Source of the DNA: an uncultured Acetatifactor sp. | GTDB taxonomy: Bacteria; Bacillota; Clostridia; Lachnospirales; Lachnospiraceae | NCBI GenBank assembly: GCA_910584865.1 | Contig: CAJUCE010000001.1 | Span: 160,188-224,187 of the forward strand | Direction of reading: 5' to 3' | DNA: 64,000 bases | Shown: positions 55,049 through 61,535 of the stretch, piece by piece | Numbering within the stretch: the first letter of the stretch is position 1 | Layout: each line of letters starts with the position of its first letter | Position numbers and translations under genes: made by a program | Notes under the pieces: generated by a model | The model's database searches: none | What the model was told of the DNA's origin: nothing | The model's input: the letters and a program-made list of their open reading frames with translations, nothing else

Positions 55049-55111
55049 AATTATTGTTATACAATAATTACGGTATAAAAATAACATAAAAATTATTGTT
55101 TGTCAATAATT
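55049..55111 (-). promoter_or_regulatory. Promoter with two 21-bp palindromic operators
   Basis: On the minus strand, TTGACA (55101-55106), a 17-nt spacer and TATTTT (55078-55083). One palindrome, AATTATTG-5-CAATAATT, lies at 55049-55069 just downstream of the start site; a second with the same arms lies at 55091-55111 and covers the -35. The spacing between their centres is 42 bp, four helical turns. The same protein, most likely the HTH regulator of the operon, should bind both. The rest of the 394-bp gap (54873-55266) holds no gene. Confidence 0.7.
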
Positions 55112-55197
55112 ATATTGAATTAGAATATGCAGTTAACAAAAATGTAAAAGAAATTAAGAGGTACAAGAGAAAGCCGAAAAGAATAAAAGAAATCGAA

Positions 55198-55240
55198 AGA
55201 CCCCTCCCCGAAAGCGGAAAGTGCTTCCGGGGAGGGGCTG
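55198..55240 (-). terminator. Terminator of the SPFH/ribbon-helix-helix unit
   Basis: CCCCTCCCCG (55201-55210) and CGGGGAGGGG (55228-55237) form a 10-bp GC stem with further pairing inside. Reading the minus strand, TCTTTCGATTTCTTTT follows. It lies 30 nt after the stop of the gene ending at 55267. Confidence 0.8.
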
Positions 55241-55266
55241 GGTAGGACGGATTATTTACAGAAGAC

Positions 55267-55464
55267 TCAGATATCCAATTCCGGCGGAACATCCAGTTCC
55301 TCCGGAGCATATTTCCCGTTCTTTTTGCGCTGTCTGACGCATTCCGTCAGAAGGTATTCGATCTGCCCGTTGACCGATCGGAAATCGTCCTCCGCCCAAG
55401 CGGCGATGGCGTCATACAGTTTAGGGGATAATCTCAGAGGGACCTGCTTTTTGTTTTCAGCCAT
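55267..55464 (-). CDS. Ribbon-helix-helix (Arc-type) small DNA-binding protein
   Basis: A 65-aa protein: [42 protein letters not shown] fits an Arc/MetJ-type ribbon-helix-helix. The C terminus is Pro/Glu-rich. The start lies 2 nt after the SPFH stop, with GGGAG as RBS inside the SPFH gene, so the two are co-translated. It may regulate the SPFH unit. Confidence 0.8.
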   Translation of the reverse strand: MAENKKQVPLRLSPKLYDAIAAWAEDDFRSVNGQIEYLLTECVRQRKKNGKYAPEELDVPPELDI

Positions 55465-55466
55465 AG

Positions 55467-56504
55467 TTAATATAAACTCCCTGAATTTACTACGGGCTGT
55501 GCGTCATGGTTTCCGCACAGTACCACCAGAAGGTTGGAGACCATTGCGGCCTTGCGTTCCTCGTCCAGATGGACTACATCTTTTTCGTTCAGTCTCTCCA
55601 GAGCCATTTCCACCATGCCCACGGCCCCGTCCACGATCATTTTCCGGGCATCGATGATGGCGGAAGCCTGCTGGCGCTGCAGCATTACGGCTGCAATCTC
55701 GGGAGCGTAGGCCAGGTAGGTGATCCGGGCCTCCACGATCTCGATACCGGCTTCCTTTACCCGGGACTGGATCTCGTCGCGGATCCGCAGGGCGACTACT
55801 TCGCTGGAACCCCGCAGGCTCCCTTCGTCCGCTACGCCGTCCCCGGTGGTGTCCACGTTGGGAGATACGTCGTAGGGATAGATGCGCACCACATGGCGCA
55901 GGGCGCTGTCACACTGCAGGGACAGAAACTCCTTGTAATTGTCTACATTGAACACAGCTTTGGCAGTGTCCACGATCCGCCATGTGACCGCGATGCCGAT
56001 CTCAATAGGATTTCCCAGACAGTCGTTAATCTTCTGGCGGCTGTTGTTCAGGGTCATGATCTTAAGGGACAGCTTCTTATTGCTATAGTCTGTGGAAATC
56101 ATATTTGCGGCCTGAGCGCCGTTCACAATGGCTGTCAGGCCGGAGGCGGGCTCCGACACGTCTCCGCTCTGGCTCAGCCTGGTTTTGGCAGCCGGGTTTA
56201 CGCCTACGCAAAAGGGATTGACATAATAGAAACCGTTTTCCTTTAATGTGCCAATGTATTTACCGAACAGGGTCAGGACCAGGGCTTCCTGAGGTTTCAG
56301 CACTTTCAGGCCCATCAGGAAGATCCAGCCCAGAGATACGATAAGGATGCCTGCCGCCAGTCCCGTGATGTTCAGCGGAGCGGGCGCCTGGTTCAGGCTG
56401 ATTGCGGAAAGGACGATCAGGGCAATGCCGATGACATAGGCCAGGATTACCATACATAAAACGGACATTCCGTTTTTCTTCCCGTTTAATACTTTTTCGC
56501 TCAT
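55467..56504 (-). CDS. SPFH/band-7 domain membrane protein
   Basis: A 345-aa protein. Two N-terminal helices ([24 protein letters not shown] and [22 protein letters not shown]) precede an SPFH domain (about 80-280: [79 protein letters not shown]) and an alpha-helical oligomerisation tail. It may form a membrane scaffold. ATG 56504 is preceded by AGAGAGGTATT; the longer frame to 56693 has no site. Its partner gene encodes a ribbon-helix-helix protein. Confidence 0.9.
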   Translation of the reverse strand: MSEKVLNGKKNGMSVLCMVILAYVIGIALIVLSAISLNQAPAPLNITGLAAGILIVSLGWIFLMGLKVLKPQEALVLTLFGKYIGTLKENGFYYVNPFCVGVNPAAKTRLSQSGDVSEPASGLTAIVNGAQAANMISTDYSNKKLSLKIMTLNNSRQKINDCLGNPIEIGIAVTWRIVDTAKAVFNVDNYKEFLSLQCDSALRHVVRIYPYDVSPNVDTTGDGVADEGSLRGSSEVVALRIRDEIQSRVKEAGIEIVEARITYLAYAPEIAAVMLQRQQASAIIDARKMIVDGAVGMVEMALERLNEKDVVHLDEERKAAMVSNLLVVLCGNHDAQPVVNSGSLY

Positions 56505-56619
56505 AAAGAATACCTCTCTTTCGCCAATGGTGCATATGTTTTGTGATATTAAAATGATATCATATTGATTAAAAGTTTGCAAGAGATATTTTCCGAATTT
56601 TTCGAGTTTCGGATTTCTG

Positions 56620-57138
56620 TTACTGCTCAACTGATGCCTCTGCCAGGCGTTTCCGCTCTTTTTCTTCCCGGTTGCGCTGCCGCAGCTGTGCAAAGAACAG
56701 TTTCAGCAGATCGGAGCATTCCGGCTCCAATATGCCTCTGGTTACGGAGGCCTGGTGGTTGAAGCCGGGATTTTCCAGGATATTCAGGACGGATCCCCCG
56801 CAGCCTGCCTTGGGATTCATACATCCCATCACCACTTCCGGAATCCGGGCCTGGATGATGGCGCCCGCGCACATCTGGCAGGGTTCCAGGGTGATGTAGA
56901 TAGAACATTCCTCCAGACGCCAGTCGCCTATGTATTTGCTGGCTTTTCGGATGGCGGTGATCTCCGCATGGGCCAGAGTGCTTTTATCCGTGTTGCGCCG
57001 GTTATAGCCCCGGCCGATGATTTTACCCTCATGGACAACGACGCAGCCGATGGGGACTTCTCCCAGGGTGAAGGCCTTCTGCGCCTGCTTTAAGGCTTCT
57101 TTCATGTATTTTTCATGAATGTTTGTAATGGACGGCAT
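56620..57138 (-). CDS. tadA: tRNA-specific adenosine deaminase
   Basis: A 172-aa deaminase that converts A34 of tRNA-Arg(ACG) to inosine. The zinc site HAEITAIRKAS (His at about 57, Glu at 59) and LEPCQMCAGAI are diagnostic. An Arg/Glu-rich C-terminal tail (REEKERKRLAEASVEQ) extends past the usual end. AAAAGGAG precedes ATG 57138. In many Firmicutes the order is tadA, SRP RNA, dnaX; here genes intervene before the SRP RNA at 51.7 kb, and dnaX is not visible. Confidence 0.94.
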   Translation of the reverse strand: MPSITNIHEKYMKEALKQAQKAFTLGEVPIGCVVVHEGKIIGRGYNRRNTDKSTLAHAEITAIRKASKYIGDWRLEECSIYITLEPCQMCAGAIIQARIPEVVMGCMNPKAGCGGSVLNILENPGFNHQASVTRGILEPECSDLLKLFFAQLRQRNREEKERKRLAEASVEQ

Positions 57139-57494
57139 GGTATGTTTCTCCTTTTTGGTCTCCTCTCCTTAATTGGTTTCCGGTATTAAGCAGGGGATTT
57201 CGGGGGATAGATGATTGGATGGCAGGCTTCTTCGGCTTACCTTGATGATCGAACGGCCAGCTTATTGGATTAAGCAGTATGAATGTATTCTAGCATATCA
57301 GGGGGCGGGGCGCAATAGGATATTTTAACTCAAAAGAACTGCTGAAATGAACACAGGGGGCTTACAGCTATCTTAACGGCAATTGTACATTACAGAAGTT
57401 TTATTTGCCATAGGGTATCAAACGTGGTATCATAAAAGCATGAATACGGTGGCATTTATGTTCGCACAGACCACAAGGACAGGAGGCTATTAAT
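57139..57494 (+). other. Intergenic region between tadA and rhaM
   Basis: 356 bp with no credible gene. It holds the tadA RBS at its left end and the rhaM promoter near its right end. The middle (57180-57380) is featureless to my reading, with no clear hairpin or riboswitch. Confidence 0.5.
57405..57433 (+). promoter_or_regulatory. Candidate rhaM promoter
   Basis: TTGCCA at 57405-57410, a 17-nt spacer and TATCAT at 57428-57433, 62 nt before the rhaM start codon. Confidence 0.55.
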
Positions 57495-57806
57495 ATGGTA
57501 AAAGGATTTAAAATGAAGCTATACCCCGGCCAGGAGGCAGAGTACGAGAAAAGACACAACGAGCTCTGGCCCGAGATGCAGGATATGATTCATGAATATG
57601 GGGGAGCAAATTATACAATTTTTCTGGATCAGGAGACATTGACACTGTTCGGCTATATAGAAATAGAGGATGAGGAACTGTGGGCAAAAGGTGCCGATAC
57701 GGCCATCAACCGCAAATGGTGGGATTTTATGGCCGATATCATGGAAACCAATCCGGACAACAGTCCTGTGAGCATCGATTTGAAGACGGTGTTCCATCTG
57801 GATTGA
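57495..57806 (+). CDS. rhaM: L-rhamnose mutarotase
   Basis: A 103-aa enzyme that interconverts alpha and beta anomers of L-rhamnose. The family pattern is plain: KGFKMKLYPGQEAEYEKRHNELWPEM at the N terminus, the YTIFLD strand, and the C-terminal KWWDFMADIMETNPDNSPV. The Trp pair and His near residue 21 are family-conserved. AGGAGG precedes the ATG. No other rhamnose catabolic gene is beside it; the GH78-like gene is 46 kb away. Confidence 0.94.
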   Translation: MVKGFKMKLYPGQEAEYEKRHNELWPEMQDMIHEYGGANYTIFLDQETLTLFGYIEIEDEELWAKGADTAINRKWWDFMADIMETNPDNSPVSIDLKTVFHLD

Positions 57807-58000
57807 TTTTTGGGCTTATCGCTGCCTTAAAACGTTGCACTTACAGCACAGAGCGCATTCCGGAATGCCGGAGCTTAACTCGGAATTGATACGCAAGGGT
57901 ATATTTTCCGTCAACAGGCTCTGGCATACCGGATAACAGTTTCTAATACATGATAATGCAGCGGGCAGCGATCCGCCCGCCGGAATTTCGGCGCGGGTGA

Positions 58001-58990
58001 TTATTTTACATCATTCGGGCTGTCTTTTCCTTCTATAAAATCCGATGCATTCTGTAAAGTTGTATTGGCAATGGCTTCCAGCGCTTCTTTGGTGAAAAAT
58101 CCCTGATGGGAGGTAATCATCACATTAGGGAAGGAGAGCAGCCTCGCCGTAGTGGAGTGCTCCAGGATTTCGTCAGAGCGGTCTTCAAAGACATTGTTCG
58201 TTTCTTCCTCATAGACATCCAGCCCTACGCCGGCAAATTTATGCATACGGATTCCTTCAATCAAATCATTGGTTTTCACCAATGCGCCGCGGGAGGTATT
58301 TACCAGGATAACGCCGTCCTTCATCTGCCGGATGGTTTCGATGTTGATCAGGTGATAGGTGGAATCCATCAGCGGGCAGTGAAGAGATATGAGATCACTT
58401 TCGGAAAGAAGCTGCTCCAGAGATACATATTCCACAAAATCCTTCAGCGAATCATTTTGATACACGTCATAGGCGATGACCTTCATTCCGAAACCACGGC
58501 AAATCCGGCACATGGCGGCGCCGATTTTTCCGGTGCCGATGATGCCGGCCGTCTTTTCGAAGAAGTTAAATCCCATCAGGCCGCTTAAGCTGAAGTCATT
58601 CTCCCTTACTTTATTATATGCTTTGTACAGACGGCGGTTGCTGGCCAATGCAAGTGCCATCGCATGCTCCGCTACAGCCTCGGGAGAATAGCCGGGAACA
58701 CGCATGACACGGATGCCGTGTTTTTTCGCAGTATCCAGATCCACATTGTTGAAGCCGGCACAGCGCATCAGCAACAGCCGGACTTTTTTCTCATGCAGGA
58801 TATCCAGCGTCTGTGTGCCCACATCGGAACTGACAAAGGCGCATACAGCATCGAAGCCTTCCGAGAGCACGGCGGTTCTGGGGTCCAGATCCGACTTGGT
58901 GTAATCAAGACAGATTTCGGGATAATTTTCCCGGATCGCTTCAAAGCTTTCCTTGTCGTAGTTTTTGGTGTCATAGAACAGAATTTTCAT
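58001..58990 (-). CDS. ldhA: D-lactate dehydrogenase (2-hydroxyacid dehydrogenase family)
   Basis: A 329-aa NAD-dependent enzyme that reduces pyruvate to D-lactate. The Rossmann motif is GIIGTGKIGAAMC (about 150-162), RVPGYSPEAVAEHAM (about 97-111) and VNTSRGALV (Arg substrate site) follow, and SHQGFFTKEAL holds the catalytic His. ATG 58990 has GGAGGTAAATAAT upstream. A frame to 59023 extends into the repeat and is rejected. The gene lies directly downstream of a 108-bp tandem repeat. Confidence 0.92.
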   Translation of the reverse strand: MKILFYDTKNYDKESFEAIRENYPEICLDYTKSDLDPRTAVLSEGFDAVCAFVSSDVGTQTLDILHEKKVRLLLMRCAGFNNVDLDTAKKHGIRVMRVPGYSPEAVAEHAMALALASNRRLYKAYNKVRENDFSLSGLMGFNFFEKTAGIIGTGKIGAAMCRICRGFGMKVIAYDVYQNDSLKDFVEYVSLEQLLSESDLISLHCPLMDSTYHLINIETIRQMKDGVILVNTSRGALVKTNDLIEGIRMHKFAGVGLDVYEEETNNVFEDRSDEILEHSTTARLLSFPNVMITSHQGFFTKEALEAIANTTLQNASDFIEGKDSPNDVK

Positions 58991-59010
58991 ATTATTTACC
59001 TCCATTTTTA

Positions 59011-59340
59011 AGTTCCGCAGCAATCCGCCTCAGTGCCGGTAACGGCAGAGAATTTCCTGCCGCGTAGAGCAGCGTCCGTAAATCCTCTGAGCACTGAGCC
59101 GGCTTGCTGCTGATTTTAAGTTCCGCAGCAATCCGCCTCAGTGCCGGTAACGGCAGAGAATTTCCGGCCGCGTAGAGCAGCGTCCGTAAATCCTCTGAGC
59201 ACTGAGCCGGCTTGCTGCTGATTTTAAGTTCCGCAGCAATCCGCCTCAGTGCCGGTAACGGCAGAGAATTTCCGGCCGCGTAGAGCAGCGTCCGTAAATC
59301 CTCTGGGCACTGAGCCGGCTTGCTGCTGATTTTAAGTTCC
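59011..59340 (-). repeat. Three tandem copies of the 108-bp pre-RBS repeat
   Basis: AGTTCCGCAG-type unit starts recur at 59011, 59119 and 59227, and the first bases of a fourth appear at 59335, so the period is exactly 108 bp. On the minus strand each unit reads CAGAGGATTTACGGACGC, GCGGCCGGAAATTCTCTG and GGATTGCTGCGGAACTTAAA, and the last one meets the ldhA RBS. The frame SEDLRTLLYAAGNSLPLP...RRIAAELK is open through all copies, but I find no ATG, GTG or TTG in it. Confidence 0.92.
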
Positions 59341-59370
59341 GCAAAATCTTATTAATAATATTTTATGGGT

Positions 59371-59430
59371 TTATTATTGCATATTTCGTATAGTATAATG
59401 CATACTACAGGAATCGCTTGGCGAATCCTG
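59371..59430 (+). promoter_or_regulatory. Promoter and palindrome upstream of the recombinase gene
   Basis: A perfect TATAAT lies at 59394-59399 with a poor -35 (TTATTA, 59371-59376). At 59408-59430 is a near-perfect palindrome, CAGGAATCGC-TTG-GCGAATCCTG, in the expected leader. It could be a recombination or autoregulation site of the recombinase. Confidence 0.4.
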
Positions 59431-59494
59431 TGATCGAATACAGCGCTTACCAGAAGCGGAAAACTGTATTACGACGAATACAGGAGGATAAAAT

Positions 59495-60358
59495 ATGGAA
59501 ACAAAAGAACTCGTACTTAGCAAAACGCTGGTAAAACAATTCGAAGAAAATCTTCGCGAGGAAGAAAAAAGCAAAGCCACCATTGAAAAATATGTGAGAG
59601 ATCTGAACCACTTCATGGGTTTTGCCGGCGAAGGAAAAATCGTAACGAAAGAAACGGTTATTTCCTATAAACAACATGTAGCGAAAGATCATGCTGTTTC
59701 CAGTTCTAATTCCATGCTGGCAGCTTTGAATTGTTTTTTGCGTTTTGCCGGTTTCCATAGTTATACCGTGCGTGCATTCCGTATGCAGAAGGCGATTTTC
59801 CGTTCCAAAGAGCAGGAATTATCCAAAGAGGAATATTTCCGGCTGGTGGAGACTGCCAGACGCAGAGGAGATCATCGGCTCTGCATGGTCATGCAGACCA
59901 TCTGTGCTACAGGAATCCGTATCAGCGAGCTGCGTTTCATTACGGTGGAATCCCTTCTGGCCAGGCGCGCGGTGGTCTCTTTGAAGGGAAAAAGCCGCGT
60001 GGTTATCCTTCCTGTGGGACTTTGCAGGGAGCTGGAGAGCTATGTTCAGGAAAACGGAATCCACTCAGGAAGCATATTCGTTACCCGTACAGGCAGACCC
60101 ATAGACAGAACAAATGTACTGCATTCCATGAAAGCACTCTGTGAGGAAGCGAATGTGGAAAGAGGAAAGGCATTCCCACATAATCTCCGCCATCTGTTCG
60201 CCGTTACCTATTATAATGCCGAAAAGGATGTATGTCACCTGGCAGACCTGCTTGGCCATTCCAATGTCAATACCACCCGGGTCTACACGCTGATGAGCTG
60301 TGAGACATTGGAAAAACAGGTTGAAGAACTGGTATTGGTTCTGGGGGAATGCCAGTAA
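59495..60358 (+). CDS. Tyrosine recombinase (XerC/integrase-like)
   Basis: A 287-aa site-specific recombinase. The N-terminal SAM-like domain (to about 100) is followed by the catalytic domain with ATGIRISELR (first Arg), HNLRHLFAV (HxxR, His and Arg), LLGHSNVNTTRVYTLM (His and nucleophilic Tyr). It is smaller than phage integrases and stands alone, with no excisionase or phage genes. It may act on a local site such as the palindrome in its own leader. AGGAGGATAAAAT precedes the start. Confidence 0.92.
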   Translation: METKELVLSKTLVKQFEENLREEEKSKATIEKYVRDLNHFMGFAGEGKIVTKETVISYKQHVAKDHAVSSSNSMLAALNCFLRFAGFHSYTVRAFRMQKAIFRSKEQELSKEEYFRLVETARRRGDHRLCMVMQTICATGIRISELRFITVESLLARRAVVSLKGKSRVVILPVGLCRELESYVQENGIHSGSIFVTRTGRPIDRTNVLHSMKALCEEANVERGKAFPHNLRHLFAVTYYNAEKDVCHLADLLGHSNVNTTRVYTLMSCETLEKQVEELVLVLGECQ

Positions 60359-60408
60359 GCCTATTAAAGCACCGCAGTATCTTTGGTGCTTGCCGGGGAG
60401 GGGCGGCA

Positions 60409-60891
60409 TCAACGGGAGATATGGAATTCCTGATATAGCTTGAGCCGAAATGCTTCGTCCGTTACGGCGAGCCTGGCATCGGAATCCCGGCCGGAGGCAT
60501 ACAAGCTTGCGAACAGGTCCGCTAACCTACGTTCTCCGGCCTTTCTTCCCTGGGTTCTGCCGATTTTGAGGCCTTGAGCCCTGCCGCTCTTAAGTCCCTT
60601 TGCCTTGCCGTTTTCTTCCAACATATCGAGATATTCACACATAGTATACTCCTTTCCCCATCCGGACTTTTCGCGCAATTGTTCTACCAGACTGATAAAA
60701 CGCCTGTCATTGATAGGCGCATTTCGCATAATGCGTCGAAATGGACAATCTTTTGCGTTTTCCGAGTATCAAAATTTCCTTCATTAAGAAAATCGACAAT
60801 AAAACCCATATCGCGCCAAAGCATTTTCGCAGTCGGCGAAAACGTCCGCATACGACATCAATACTTTGGACAGAATATCTTTTTCTGCCAT
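60409..60891 (-). pseudogene. Decayed Rpn-family (PD-(D/E)XK) recombinase/nuclease gene
   Basis: The start is typical: GGAGGTGCGGCA, then MAEKDILSKVLMSYADVFAD and CENALARYGF, the conserved N terminus of the Rpn family, but the frame stops after about 35 codons. A separate frame (60409-60729) holds the C-terminal part: DDRRFISLVEQLREKSGW-like, then a helix with repeated KGLKSGRAQGLKIGRTQGRKAG-type motif usual at the Rpn C terminus. The whole catalytic core of about 200 residues is missing. It is probably an internal deletion plus frameshift. Confidence 0.7.
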
Positions 60892-61535
60892 TGCCGCACC
60901 TCCGTTTTGATATAGGAGTATCCGCGAAAACTCCCACTTTGTAAATTTGATATAAAAGCAAGAATTTTCCGACAGGCAAGAAAGAGATCACTCGAACTCA
61001 GAGCTTAAAGAAAAATTTGCTTTAAAGTTACTATAACACAACGAAAGAGATAGTTCAACAATTTTTTGGGGTACTTTGATATTTTTGATATTTTGACATT
61101 TTGAACTTTGACATTTTTAAGATGCCGTCTAAGTTTCTGTCTAAGGCACTTTATTAAAGCAGCCTTTTAAGACAGGCGTTTTGAGATTTTTGAGACAGCT
61201 ATGCGGACTTTTTTCAAGATAACCTTTATAGAGTACCGCATTATAGAAATTATGAAGTATAACCGGCCAGGTTATTCTACGGGACAAAGCGTCACAAAAA
61301 ACAGCATAAAAACTTCTAAAGCGATGTATCTTTGACGGTTCCTTTGACGTAGCGTTTGCTATACTTTAGTCATCAAAAGGGGAAAACGGACTTTGATGGC
61401 AAATTTCGCAGATCAGACAAATTATGAACATAATCGCAGCAATTTTTTACCACATAATATTTATTTTGAAGTTAACAGAAAATAACTAGGACGATTACAG
61501 CCTTGACATAGCACTTCTTAAGGAGGGAGACGACC
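60892..61535 (+). other. A+T-rich region before the surface protein gene
   Basis: 644 bp without a credible gene. It contains short degenerate repeats near 61074-61120 (TTTGATATTTT, TTTTGACATTTT). A TATACT lies at 61361-61366 with no well-spaced -35, so a promoter for the surface protein gene is likely but not firm. The RBS AAGGAGGGAG is at the right end. Confidence 0.4.

Noticed and set aside
59011..59340. CRISPR-like array
   Set aside because: The whole 108-bp unit is repeated with no variable spacers, and there are no cas genes.
61330..61370. Promoter TTGACG with TATACT before the surface protein gene
   Set aside because: The two elements are separated by either 10 or 22 nt, neither of which is an acceptable spacer.
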